Assembly: GCA_965215315.1 (NCBI GenBank)
Contig: CBDCDB010000008.1
Location: 3,162,001 to 3,226,000 of the forward strand
DNA from: Truepera sp965215315
GTDB lineage: Bacteria; Deinococcota; Deinococci; Deinococcales; Trueperaceae
Direction of reading: 5' to 3'
Length of the DNA: 64,000 nucleotides
Position numbers and translations under genes: made by a program. The notes under the pieces were generated by a model, which was given only the letters and a program-made list of their open reading frames with translations, was not told the DNA's origin and did not search any database. This document shows positions 46,325 through 54,775 of the stretch, piece by piece. Within the stretch, counting starts at the first letter, position 1. Each line of letters begins with the position of its first letter.

Positions 46325-47212
46325 ATGGCCCAAACGGCCCAGCAACTAGACGGTAAAACGGTCTCCAAGAGCGTCACCGCTGAACTCAAAGAAACACTCC
46401 AGACACTCCCCTTCGCGCCGCAACTCGTGGTCTTGCGCGTCGGTGAAGACCCGGCGAGCGTCGCGTATGTACGGGGTAAAGACCGCGCTGCCACCCAGCT
46501 CGGCCTCAAATCTCAGGTAGTCGTGTTGGACGAAATGACGGCCCAAAACGACCTGCTGGCCCGCGTGAGAGCACTCAACGACGATCCCGAAGTTGACGGC
46601 ATTTTGGTGCAAGACCCCTTGCCGCCGCACTTAGACATCCGCGCCGTGCAGGAAGCCATCAACCCGGACAAAGACGTAGACGGCTTTCACCCGGTCAATG
46701 TCGGGCGGCTCTGGAACGGCGGGCGGGCGCTCGTCCCGTGTACTCCGGCAGGGCTGATTCGCATTATGGATTTTTACAAGTTACCGGTTGCGGGCAAAAG
46801 GGTCGTCATCGTCGGTCGTTCGTCGCTAGTGGGCAAGCCCGCAGCGGCGCTCTTTTTGCAGCGGGACGCAACCGTGACTGTAACCCACTCCAAGACTCGA
46901 GACCTGCCCCCCTTAACCGCCGAAGCCGATATTTTGGTTGCCGCCGTCGGGCGCGTCGGCCTCATCACACCGGAGATGGTCAAACCGGGCGCAGTTGTTT
47001 TAGACGTGGGCATTACCCGCGTCGAGGACAGCCGTAAAAAGTCGGGCTGGGCTTTACGGGGCGATGTTGCGCCTGAGGTTGCCGAAGTTGCGGGTTATCT
47101 GACGCCCGTACCGGGCGGCGTCGGGCCGATGACGGTGGCGATGCTTATGCAAAACACCGTAATTGCTGCAACCCGGCGGCGCGGGGACGCCCACAGAAGT
47201 TTCGGTTCATGA
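46325..47212 (+). CDS. folD: methylenetetrahydrofolate dehydrogenase/cyclohydrolase
   Basis: 295 aa. Interconverts methylene-, methenyl- and formyl-tetrahydrofolate. Motifs: LRVGEDPASVAYVRGKDRAA with the catalytic Lys, DGILVQDPLPPHLD, NPDKDVDGFHPVNVGRL, and the NADP loop VIVGRSSLVGKPAAAL. Ends PVPGGVGPMTVAMLM. The stop overlaps the start of the next gene by 4 nt. Confidence 0.97.
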   Translation: MAQTAQQLDGKTVSKSVTAELKETLQTLPFAPQLVVLRVGEDPASVAYVRGKDRAATQLGLKSQVVVLDEMTAQNDLLARVRALNDDPEVDGILVQDPLPPHLDIRAVQEAINPDKDVDGFHPVNVGRLWNGGRALVPCTPAGLIRIMDFYKLPVAGKRVVIVGRSSLVGKPAAALFLQRDATVTVTHSKTRDLPPLTAEADILVAAVGRVGLITPEMVKPGAVVLDVGITRVEDSRKKSGWALRGDVAPEVAEVAGYLTPVPGGVGPMTVAMLMQNTVIAATRRRGDAHRSFGS

Positions 47213-48309
47213 TTCTGCTGTTTGACCTTGCGCTGCCGGACGAGGTGCAGGAGAGGCTCGAGACCACCGTCCTCGAAACCCTCCGCACCGGTCAATTTGT
47301 TCTGGGCGAACGAGTGCAGAAGTTTGAAACCGCGTTTGCCGCCTACACGAACTCGGCGCACGCCGTTGGTGTTGGGTCGGGAACAGACGCCTTGGTACTC
47401 GCTCTGCGGGCGCTCAGCGTCGGCCCCGGTGATGAGGTTATCGTTCCGGCACTATCGTTTTACGCCTCTGCTGAAGCGGTGCTCTTGGTCGGCGCAGAAC
47501 CGGTGTTAGTAGACGTTGACCCGGACACCCTGAACTTGTCCGTGACGGCTGTCGAGGCCGCTCTGACACCCCGTACCAAAGCTTTGTTGCCGGTTCACCT
47601 TTACGGCTGCCCCGCCGACATGCCCGCTCTCGCTGAACTCGCCCGTAAACATGACCTCAGGGTCATCGAAGACGCGGCGCAGGCGGCTGGCGCGACCTTA
47701 GACGGTAAACCGATGGGCAGCTGGAGCGACGCCTGCTGCTACTCGTTTTATCCGACGAAAAATCTGGGCGCAGCCGGAGACGGCGGGCTCGTCACGACGC
47801 CACACGCTGCCGTCGCCGAACAGGTCAGGTTGTTACGGGTTCACGGCACGACGCGCCCGTATTTTCACGAGGCGGTGGGGTACACCTCGAGGCTCGACGC
47901 CCTGCAAGCTGCCGTCTTGAGCGTCAAACTGCCCTATCTAGACCTTTGGAACGCCCGTCGGCAAGCGTTAGCGGGCCTCTACGATACGCTGCTTGCCGAC
48001 CTGCCAGTCGGGATTCCCAAGCATCAGGGCGGGGTTTATCACCTTTACGTCGTGCGCGTTCCTGAACGCGACCGGGTGATGACGGCGCTTAACGAACAGG
48101 GTGTCGAGGCGCGGGCTTACTATCCCTACGCCCTCCCCGAGATGCCGCCCTTAAAGGGCAAAGCACACGGCGACTATACAAACGCCAGAGCCGCTGCCGG
48201 AGAGCTGCTGGCTTTGCCGCTCTATCCCAGTTTAAGAGACGCCCAAGTGGGTGAAGTCGCCGAACGCTTGAGAGCTACCTTAAAGGCACCTTCAGAACCT
48301 GCTTTGTAA
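47209..48309 (+). CDS. DegT/DnrJ/EryC1-family PLP sugar aminotransferase
   Basis: 366 aa. Family members transfer an amino group to nucleotide keto-sugars for surface glycans. PLP-fold features: GVGSGTDALVLALRAL, VHLYGCPADMP, IEDAAQAAGA (cofactor Asp) and the Schiff-base Lys in YPTKNLGAAGDGG. The GYTSRLDALQAAVL block is typical. Coupled to folD by a 4-nt overlap, though its substrate probably belongs to cell-envelope synthesis rather than folate metabolism. Confidence 0.9.
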   Translation: MILLFDLALPDEVQERLETTVLETLRTGQFVLGERVQKFETAFAAYTNSAHAVGVGSGTDALVLALRALSVGPGDEVIVPALSFYASAEAVLLVGAEPVLVDVDPDTLNLSVTAVEAALTPRTKALLPVHLYGCPADMPALAELARKHDLRVIEDAAQAAGATLDGKPMGSWSDACCYSFYPTKNLGAAGDGGLVTTPHAAVAEQVRLLRVHGTTRPYFHEAVGYTSRLDALQAAVLSVKLPYLDLWNARRQALAGLYDTLLADLPVGIPKHQGGVYHLYVVRVPERDRVMTALNEQGVEARAYYPYALPEMPPLKGKAHGDYTNARAAAGELLALPLYPSLRDAQVGEVAERLRATLKAPSEPAL

Positions 48310-48509
48310 AGACGAAGCGACTCTCGAGCCTGAGATTCAATCAACTACCAGCTGAAGCAGGTGGAACGCGTTTGACCCTCGAAGGGTCGTTCCGACCTAA
48401 GTCGGCTTAAGCTAGGCAGGAACGTCGCCAAGTCTATAAGCAACGTGAGAGACGAATACCCGCAGCGTTGAAGCCGAGAAGATCGGGTCACCACGGGTAA
48501 TCTGCGATG
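48310..48509. other. gap with two small hairpins before a transposase remnant
   Basis: GACCCT-CGA-AGGGTC (48373-48387) and CCGAC-CTAA-GTCGG (48392-48405) form consecutive perfect hairpins without a T-run. They may be a structured IS end or a weak terminator for the efp operon. No gene seen. Confidence 0.35.
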
Positions 48510-49554
48510 TGTCTAATACCGCAAGGGCAAGTTTACACGCGCATTACATCCTGGGTCTTCTTTCCGGCAGCAAGAGCGTAACCGACATGGCTGAACGCGG
48601 CTTGTTGCCGTTTGGCAAGCAGTACGCCTGCAAGCTTCTAGCGCAGAATCCAAACCTCACCAAGACGTTCTGACATGCTGTTTAGCCGACGCACCCCAGG
48701 GCGCTTACCTCGCCGTTGATCTGCTCAAGGTCAAGCACCAAGGTGAACGTATCGAGGGGGTCGGACGCTGTTATGACAACAGCAAGGGGGTGATGTGGGG
48801 TCACACGTTAGTGAGTAGTGGGCTGGTCCAGTTAGGCGAAGACCCTTATCTACTACGCTGTGATCCGTTTCCCGACGAGCTGATGAGTACTGAGCGCTAC
48901 CCCAGACTCACGGCTACCGAGGCGATGCTCACGGTGGCTGGCGACGTCGTAAGCGCTGGCGTAAAGGTCAAGGCGTTGCTGGTCGATGCCGAGTTCACGA
49001 CTCGACTGGGATTACGCTCCTTGAAGCAGCTACCGCTAGCTTTTGTTGGTCGCTTCAGAAGTAACGCCAAAGTGATGTTCGAAGCCCAAAAGGTGCGCGT
49101 CAACGATTTGGCTAAACGCTTCATGCCCGGCAAAGCGCGCTGGTATCCAAAACTCAGACGCTATATCAAACGCCTCGAGGTCGTCCTAGCCGAAGTTGGC
49201 ACTGTGGAGTTGCTGATTGTCTGGAAAGCTCAAGGGTTCGGCTGGCACCTCACCACCTTGATCAGTACCCTTAAAGCCGGCGTTCAGGAAGTCTTTCAGG
49301 CTTGGTCAGCGCGTTGGAGCCTGGAAGTCAGTCACAGGCTCCGAAAACAATCCTTGGCGTTGGGCGCGTGTCAGTGCCTGACCTATGCAGCTCATTTGCA
49401 ACATGCCGAGCTGGTCAACCGGGCCTTCGAGCTGATGCGTCTAGAACGGCAACGAACATCTTATCTAACGTGGAAGTCGGCTCAGCAGCGCGCCGCTGAA
49501 ACCCTGAGAAACGCCTTGCTGACCGAAGGTTTTCGTATGGTCGCCTGGAATTAA
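48510..49554 (+). pseudogene. DDE transposase remnant (IS4 superfamily)
   Basis: An N-terminal fragment (HYILGLLSGSKSVTDMAERG, LPFGKQYACKLLAQNPNLTK) ends at a TGA. After a frameshift the protein continues DAPQGAYLAVDLLKVKHQGE with the first Asp. It then runs from the GTG at 48790 through LLVDAEFTTRLGLRSL (second Asp) to WSARWSLEVSHRLRKQSLAL (Glu). The catalytic residues survive but the gene is split, so it is probably inactive. Confidence 0.7.
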
Positions 49555-49742
49555 CCCTTCAGTACGCGGTTTCTCAATTTGGCGACATTCCTGCTAGGCA
49601 CACGCCAAGTGCCCTGAACTACGACTCGAAGTCGTCAGCAACTTTGAAGTTCTCTTCTTCGGTATGCCCTTCGATATAAGCTGCTACAGCACTTAAGCAG
49701 CTAGAGGCTACAAAACGCATCGTCAACCTTGTCACGGAAAGG

Positions 49743-50669
49743 TCAATCTGGGTCGTGATGGTGGCTAATAAGAGCTTTAATCCGGTTCCAAAGCGGCTCG
49801 ATGAGGTTGCGGACAGGCCCGGTGGAGGCGCAAGCTGAACATGCCGTTTTGTCCAAGACGAGGTCAGCAGAATAAGGGGGTAGGGCAACTAGACGGCAGC
49901 CGAGCGGCTCGAGTAACTTTTGCAGGGTTGCTTGACGGTGGCATGAAGCGTTATCAAGAATAACAACCTGCTTAGGTCTTAAGGTAGGAACAAGCACCTG
50001 CTCAAGCCAGGTTTCGACGACTGCGCTATTACAGTAGCCAGTGAAGGTCATCGGCGCAAAGACTTTATGCTGACACCAGGCAGCAATCATTGAGACGCGC
50101 TGGGTAAAATGGCCTAGTTTTTCAGCAAAACAGCGTGTGCCTTTAGGACTCCAATAGAACGACCGAAGGCCGCCCCATTGGGGCTAGTTCGCCATAGGCG
50201 TAATCAAGCGTATTCTCTACACCAGCTTCATCAATATAAACGCACCGCTCAGGGGTTAGTTGGTTTAGCTCCCGCTCGAATAGCCGCCGTGCTGCTAGCA
50301 AACGTTCCCGGTAGAGATAAGGGTTTTTTTACGTGTATAGCCCAGTCGCTCAAGCGTTTTAGAAAACGTAACCGTACTCAGCCGTTGACCCTGCACTTTG
50401 TACCAAGCGTCGGCTAATTCACCTAGCGTGTTACCTTTATACTCCTCTATAAAGGCCCGCAGCTCGGAGCTGTCCGCTAGTGCCGGTGCCGGGCCACGCA
50501 GATAGTCTGTCGTTGCTTTGAGCTTCCCGGTTTCTGTTCTCAATCTGAGCCAGTCATCTACCGTACTCCGGCTGACTTTGAACTGCTGATGCACCTTCGT
50601 CTTGCTCATACCCTTATCCAGGGCTGCTAACACCCGCATCCGTAAATCCTGACTGTATGGCGTTCCCAT
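49743..50669 (-). pseudogene. IS630-family transposase, damaged, with A7 frameshift site
   Basis: The helix-turn-helix half (50295-50669, MGTPYSQDLRMRVLAALDKG) reaches a run of seven A (T7 at 50324-50330 on the plus strand). A -1 shift gives KKNPYLYRERLLAARRLFER and then CVYIDEAGVENTLDYAYGE with the first Asp. Near 50165 a second, accidental frameshift separates RPS from FYWSPKGTRCFAEK. The rest has VVILDNASCHRQ (second Asp). A 17-residue in-frame insert from the 51-bp repeat lies between ADL and NLIEPLWNRIK (Glu). Confidence 0.75.
49809..49859. repeat. 51-bp interspersed sequence, copy B
   Basis: In the reading direction of the transposase it adds exactly 17 codons (VLDKTACSACASTGPVR) between PYSADL and NLIEPLWN, where IS630 proteins normally read PYSPDLNLIEPLW. 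Differs from 36530-36580 at one base. Confidence 0.8.
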
Positions 50670-50878
50670 TTCGCTATTGTAGCTTCTTTCCCTTACGCTG
50701 CTATAGTTGCCATGCGTGTCTGAGCAAGACGACGTGTGGATGCACCTATGCTCGTATAAAACAGCATATATCCACTGTTAAGGTAGACTTGATAAAGCCG
50801 ATAATTGCTTGGCTCAAGCTCATCTTAAGCATCTTAACCTTATGGGGGAAACCAACTCATCCTTTTTGCACTGCTACA

Positions 50879-50986
50879 GCAGGTATCATCTGGTTTGAGC
50901 CAGTCTATGAGGATAAAGCACAGTCTAGCACGCACCCCTGAGAGATGATTCCTGCAAGAACCTAGCTCAGTAGCGATGAAAAACGC
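50879..50986. repeat. miniature element (MITE), long form
   Basis: 108 bp. Begins GCAGGTATCATCTGG and contains GTCTAGCACGCACCCC, then GATGATTCCTGCA (an internal complement of the left end). Ends AAAAACGC before TA at 50987-50988. Its right edge is only 7 bp from the left end of the next IS630 element. Confidence 0.7.
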
Positions 50987-50993
50987 TATACTA

Positions 50994-52179
50994 CATTGTC
51001 AGCGAAGAGTTGACCCATAGCAACACAGTGTCTAAAGTAAGCGAATGAAAAAGCGCTATGGAATCAAGCTGAGTAAAATACAAAGGCAAGAGCTCGAACG
51101 GCTAACAAAAGCGGGAGCGTGCCGGGTGAGGGTGTACAAACGGGCTAGGGCACTGTTACTGGCGGATGCCGGGGTAAGTGACGCCGAGATTCTCAAGCAA
51201 GCAGATATCAGTTTGGCAACGCTCAAGAGGATCCGCAAACGTTTTTGCGAAAGCCAGAGTAACGTCCAAGAGGTAGTAGCGGACAAGCCCAAACCAGGAC
51301 GCCCAAGTCGCTTTAGTGGTGAACAGCGAGCGAAGATTACCGCTTTAGCATGTAGTGAGGCTCCTGAAGGCAGAAGCAGATGGACACTGAGACTGTTAGC
51401 GGATAAAGCTGTCGAGCTGGGCTTGGTTGAGACTGTTTCGCATGAGGGGGTCAGCGAGATACTGAAAAAAACGAGCTCAAACCCCACCTAAAGCGGTGTT
51501 GGTGTTTGGGCAAGCTCACCTCTGCGTTCATTTGGCAAATGGAGCGGGTGCTTGATACTTACGCTCAGCCTTATGACCCCGACTATCCGGTACTTTGTTT
51601 TGATGAACGACCTTGTTATCTGATTGAACAGACCTTACAACCTGTAGCGATGAAAGCAGGCCAGGTCAAACGCGAGGACTACCATTATAAAGTCACGGCA
51701 AGTTGTTCAGTGCTCTTAGCGGTCGAGCCGCTTACCGGCAGGCGTTGGACTAGGCTCTATGACCACCGCCGACGGCAGGAATACACCGACTTTATGCAGT
51801 ACTTAACGCAACAGTTCCCTCAAGCGCAGAAAATCAGGCTGGTGCAGGATAATCTCAACACCCATAACCCAGGCTCGTTTTATGCTGCTCTAGCACCGCA
51901 AGCTGCCTTCGAACTTGCCCAGCAGTTTGAGATGATTCATACCCCTAAGCACGCTTCTTGGCTTAACATGGCTGAACTTGAATTCTCCGCTTTAAGCAAA
52001 CAGTGCCTAGACCGGCGCATTGCTCAACGTGACCGCCTTGAAACTGAACTTAACGCTTGGCAAACAGAGCGCAATCAAGCCCAAGTTAAGCTCAACTGGC
52101 AATTCTCCAAAGAAGCGGCTAGACACACCTTCAAACGTGCCTATACAGAGGTGAAGGTGTCAGTACCTCGCTGACAGTG
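50994..52179 (+). mobile_element. IS630-family insertion sequence (copy 4), complete
   Basis: 1186 bp with clear terminal inverted repeats: left CATTGTCAGCGAAGAG, right end whose complement reads CACTGTCAGCGAGGTA. It is flanked by TA at 50992-50993 and 52180-52181, the usual IS630 target duplication. It has cut off the end of the antitoxin gene to its right. The ends differ from the GCAcTT type of the other three copies, so it is a separate lineage. Confidence 0.88.
51045..52174 (+). CDS. IS630-family transposase made by -1 frameshift at A7
   Basis: The DNA-binding half (51045-51491, MKKRYGIKLSKIQRQELERL) includes VYKRARALLLADAG and a helix-turn-helix. At 51465-51471 seven A occur on CTG-AAA-AAA-ACG. 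A -1 shift gives KKNELKPHLKRCWCLGKLTS and runs on to the catalytic half. That half has CFDERPCYLIEQ (Asp), LVQDNLNTHNPGSFYAA (Asp) and TPKHASWLNMAELEFSALSK (Glu). All three catalytic residues and both ends are intact, so it may be active. Confidence 0.87.
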
Positions 52180-52525
52180 TAATATTGTGTGTGCAGCTCT
52201 TCGCTTGCGCTTGGTGAACTGGTTCAGCGTCACTTCCCGGTCAGGAAATTTGGTCACGATCTCCAGCTCGCCGCCTAACGCTCGGATATCGGATATAGCG
52301 CCCCAACGTCTTAATCAAGATGTCCTCCTGATGTTCAAGCTTGGAAATAGCAGCTTGCCGCACCTCCATAATCTCAGCTACTTCTTTCTGTGTTAGCTCC
52401 CGGTCTTTGCGGAGCTGGCTTACCAAGTCGTACTCCATAAAAAGTACCTGTTTGGTCTTTTCGACAACCTGACGTTCTCCCTCAGTAAGATCTTTCGTTA
52501 GTTCACTAAATGGTACGCTTCCCAT
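52180..52525 (-). pseudogene. HigA-like antitoxin, frameshifted and truncated
   Basis: Starts MGSVPFSELTKDLTEGERQV. It carries a helix-turn-helix of the Xre type (LTQKEVAEIMEVRQAAISKL) and EDILIKTLGRYI. There the 7-bp unit ATATCCG is duplicated, which shifts the frame. The continuing frame reads RALGGELEIVTKFPDREVTL then NQFTKRKRR before the IS630 element cuts it off. Normally such a protein binds its toxin and its own promoter. This one is broken twice. Confidence 0.75.
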
Positions 52526-52785
52526 CGTTGCCCTTCTTAGTTAAGGTTTCTAAATGTCGTTCAAAAATTGCCTCGGCTAGCGGAATCATCCGTTTGTACC
52601 AGCGTTTATCTCCGGCTTTGTCGCCGCCGATCAGCCTCGAGCGTATCAGCGTAAGGTCGCCTGAGCTGCGGCTCTTGATCCTCGAGTAAGCCGATATGCG
52701 CCGCTACCGTCCGCTTAAGGGTTTTCTCCTGAACGCTGAACCACTTGTCAAACTCCGCCGAAGCATTAACTGTATAAGCCACCTA
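52525..52785 (-). pseudogene. HigB/Gp49-like toxin with internal deletion
   Basis: The 5' part reads AYTVNASAEFDKWFSVQEKT, then LKRTVAAHIGLLEDQEPQLR and RPYADTLEA. It then jumps, in another frame, to LIGGDKAGDKRWYKRMIPLA and EAIFERHLETLTKKGN. The middle ~35 residues that include the usual ELR...R core of the ribosome-dependent RNase are missing. Its end overlaps the antitoxin start, the normal toxin-then-antitoxin order of HigBA. Confidence 0.72.
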
Positions 52786-52800
52786 GTCAGCACGGCAGGA

Positions 52801-52836
52801 AACAACCTCGAAGTTATATGTAACTTTGAGGTTGTT
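52801..52836. terminator. strong hairpin beside the SRP RNA gene
   Basis: AACAACCTCGAAGTT and AACTTTGAGGTTGTT form a 15-bp stem with one mismatch around ATATGT, followed by TTTGT on the plus strand. It lies between the SRP RNA and the dead toxin. Confidence 0.6.
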
Positions 52837-52870
52837 TTGTAAAGCATCTGCTTACGCAACTGTCAAAAAA

Positions 52871-52970
52871 GCCCCGCCGGGTTTCAGCGGCACCTGACGA
52901 TCACCCCTTATGGCTGCTTCTTCCGACCTGACCAGGTTCGAGGGTCGCCACCGCGCTGAGCCGACGGAGC
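52871..52970 (-). ncRNA. ffs: signal recognition particle RNA (4.5S-type)
   Basis: On the minus strand the conserved Ffh-binding core GGTCAGGTCGGAAGAAGCAG then CC is present, with the typical GGAA tetraloop side and the asymmetric internal loop. Flanking arms can pair: CGGTGGCGACC on the 5' side and GGTGCCGCTG on the 3' side. A terminal GC stem (CCCGGCGGGGC) runs into TTTTTT, which acts as terminator. The 5' end near 52970 is approximate; a TA-rich box (GCTAAGTTAGAAC) lies just upstream. Partner of Ffh in membrane targeting. Confidence 0.9.
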
Positions 52971-53047
52971 AAGTTCTAACTTAGCACAGCCGCACAAAGG
53001 GCTGCAAGCAAACGCGCACGCTTCCCCTCTCGTAACGTTTTTCTCAG

Positions 53048-53053
53048 TAAAAT
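53048..53053 (+). promoter_or_regulatory. TANNNT box 6 nt before a small gene
   Basis: TAAAAT, then GCGGCT, then ATG at 53060, with no ribosome site. Divergent from the SRP RNA promoter. Confidence 0.5.
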
Positions 53054-53059
53054 GCGGCT

Positions 53060-53317
53060 ATGCTGAAGGGTATGAAAAGTGAAACTTTGAGCCGCTACTT
53101 GGGGCAACCTGATTTGCAAGAGCAGCTTCCGGGCGCTGAGGACGCGGTGGTCGGGATTGGCCGCGACCCCGAGGATGCGCGGCGCAACTGCATTGTGCTT
53201 TACGTGCCGCCGGAGTTTTCGCGTCCGTTACCCCAGAGCGTCACGCTAGGCGGTGAGACGGTGCGCGTGGTGCGGCGTGAACGCGGTGGCCCGCTACGCG
53301 CCTACGCTACAGAGTAA
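53060..53317 (+). CDS. small protein resembling the protease N-terminal domain
   Basis: 85 aa, no signal peptide. Its core AVVGIGRDPEDARRNCIVLY...LPQSVTLGGETVRVVRRERGG...LRAYA lines up with residues 20-76 of the next gene's product (AVGLGRQDEQDALLVIVRN...LPLIMREVSGDLYATG). The gap to the next gene is 29 bp, so they are probably co-transcribed. It may be a free copy of a pro-domain or an inhibitor of the protease (inference). Confidence 0.65.
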   Translation: MLKGMKSETLSRYLGQPDLQEQLPGAEDAVVGIGRDPEDARRNCIVLYVPPEFSRPLPQSVTLGGETVRVVRRERGGPLRAYATE

Positions 53318-53346
53318 AAGAGTAACCAGCGACTTGGGGAGCACTT

Positions 53347-54279
53347 ATGACAAATCCGTCCCACGATTTTGTAACCTTGCTTGCTGCAGTTCAGCTGCCG
53401 CCTGAAGTCAAGGCCGTCGGGCTAGGCCGCCAGGATGAGCAAGACGCCCTGCTAGTCATCGTTCGTAACGCCGGAGTACGTGCGTTCGGCACAGAGATGC
53501 AAGACCTGTTTGGAGAGGTCTCGAGCCTGCCTCTCATCATGCGCGAAGTTTCCGGCGACCTCTACGCGACCGGACGGCTCCCCGTCGCCCAAACTCAGGC
53601 GCTGACGCCTGAGCAAGAGGTTTTAGAGCCCGTCGTTTTAGGTGCACAAGTACAAAACGGTAGCGCCGACGAGCGGTTGAGCGGTTACGGTGTCGGGACG
53701 CTCGGCGCATTTGCCAGGGACGCTGACGGGAACACCGTTTTGCTCAGTAACAACCATGTGATTGCCGCTGAAAACGACGGTGAAGTCGGCGACGTCATCT
53801 TTCAGGCGCAGCGGGGAAGGGGGCGTGCTGTTGGTACGCTCTCTGCGTGGGTGCCCATTACGCTCACCGAACCCAACCGGGTCGATATCGCCAGCGCCAC
53901 CGTAAACGCCGATGCTGCTTTTAAGAACGGCTTTTTACCCCTGCGAAACCGTCCTAACCCGGCTGGTCTTGCTGCGCCCAGAATTGGGGCCAGAGTCTTC
54001 AAAGTCGGGCGCACCAGCGGCCTTACGTTCGGGTCGGTCACGGCTATCGCCACCCGTGTTCCGGGTGTCGGCTACGGGATCGGCAGCGCCTCGTTTGAAA
54101 ATAGCTTTATCATCGAAGGGCAGGGGGGCGGTACCTTTAGCGCTCCCGGTGACAGCGGCAGCGGGATTTACGACCTAGAGGGCCGTTTGCTCGGATTTTT
54201 GTATGCCGGGGACGGCACGATTACGCTGGCGTGTCCGGCGGAGGAGGCGCTCGAGGCTTTATCACTAACTCTTGTGTAA
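53347..54279 (+). CDS. trypsin-like serine protease
   Basis: 310 aa, preceded by GGGGAG. There is no obvious signal peptide. After an ~80-residue N-domain comes a chymotrypsin-type fold with a complete triad: His137 in LLSNNHVIAAEN, Asp180 in NRVDIASA, Ser270 in FSAPGDSGSGIYD. The oxyanion motif GDSGS is intact. VFKVGRTSGLTFGSV is typical of bacterial relatives of the Nal1/DUF-type S1 proteases. Cytoplasmic location is inferred from the lack of a signal. Target unknown. Confidence 0.82.
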   Translation: MTNPSHDFVTLLAAVQLPPEVKAVGLGRQDEQDALLVIVRNAGVRAFGTEMQDLFGEVSSLPLIMREVSGDLYATGRLPVAQTQALTPEQEVLEPVVLGAQVQNGSADERLSGYGVGTLGAFARDADGNTVLLSNNHVIAAENDGEVGDVIFQAQRGRGRAVGTLSAWVPITLTEPNRVDIASATVNADAAFKNGFLPLRNRPNPAGLAAPRIGARVFKVGRTSGLTFGSVTAIATRVPGVGYGIGSASFENSFIIEGQGGGTFSAPGDSGSGIYDLEGRLLGFLYAGDGTITLACPAEEALEALSLTLV

Positions 54280-54769
54280 AGCTGATGAAGTGACCGGCAT
54301 TATCGTCCTATTGGGCGCTCCTAATGACGCTCTGGGAAACTTGTCGAGCATTGCTGTAGAACGGTGCTCCTTAGCAGCAGACATTTACAAGGGCCATACA
54401 GGATTCAGCATCTTGCCGACCGGCGGATTTGGCAACTTCAACCGCGCTAACAAGCCTCACGCCCACTACACCCGCACCTTTTTGCTCGAGCTTGGCGTCG
54501 CTGAAAAAGACCTTTTGGAACCTGCGCTGAGCCGGTTTACACTTGAGGACGCTACACTCTCCGAACCTGTCGTTTTGCGGTATAGCGTCAAAAACCTCAT
54601 CGTCGTCACTTCGGACTTTCACCGTAACAGAGCCGAGCTAATTTTTGGGCGAATCTTTACGGGTTACAACGTGTCGGTTTACGGCAGCAAAACTGTTTTG
54701 CCGCAAGCCGAACTCGAGCTATTAAAGCAACACGAAAATGAAGCTGTCGCCCGCTTGATACGTCGTTAA
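54272..54769 (+). CDS. DUF218 (YdcF-like) protein
   Basis: 165 aa from a TTG inside the end of the protease gene; the GTG at 54290 is an alternative start. GIIVLLGAPNDALGN at the N-terminus, ILPTGGFGNFNRANKPHAHY and NLIVVTSDFHRNRAELIF are the DUF218 blocks (the TSDFHRxRA motif). YdcF relatives bind S-adenosylmethionine or act in envelope synthesis, but the biochemical role is unsettled. Overlap suggests co-transcription with the protease. Confidence 0.75.
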   Translation: MCKADEVTGIIVLLGAPNDALGNLSSIAVERCSLAADIYKGHTGFSILPTGGFGNFNRANKPHAHYTRTFLLELGVAEKDLLEPALSRFTLEDATLSEPVVLRYSVKNLIVVTSDFHRNRAELIFGRIFTGYNVSVYGSKTVLPQAELELLKQHENEAVARLIRR

Positions 54770-54775
54770 ATCGAG

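Larger units (their letters stand above)
49689..50701 (-). mobile_element. IS630-family insertion sequence (copy 3)
   Basis: 1013 bp. The left end reads GCACTTAAGCAGCTAGAGGC then TAC. The complement of the right end reads GCAGCGTAAGGGAAAGAAGC then TAC, followed by TA at 50702-50703. The left end is almost the same as the end of the MITE at 37157-37253 (GCACTTAAGCAGTTAGAAGC). Carries one damaged transposase gene. Confidence 0.65.
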
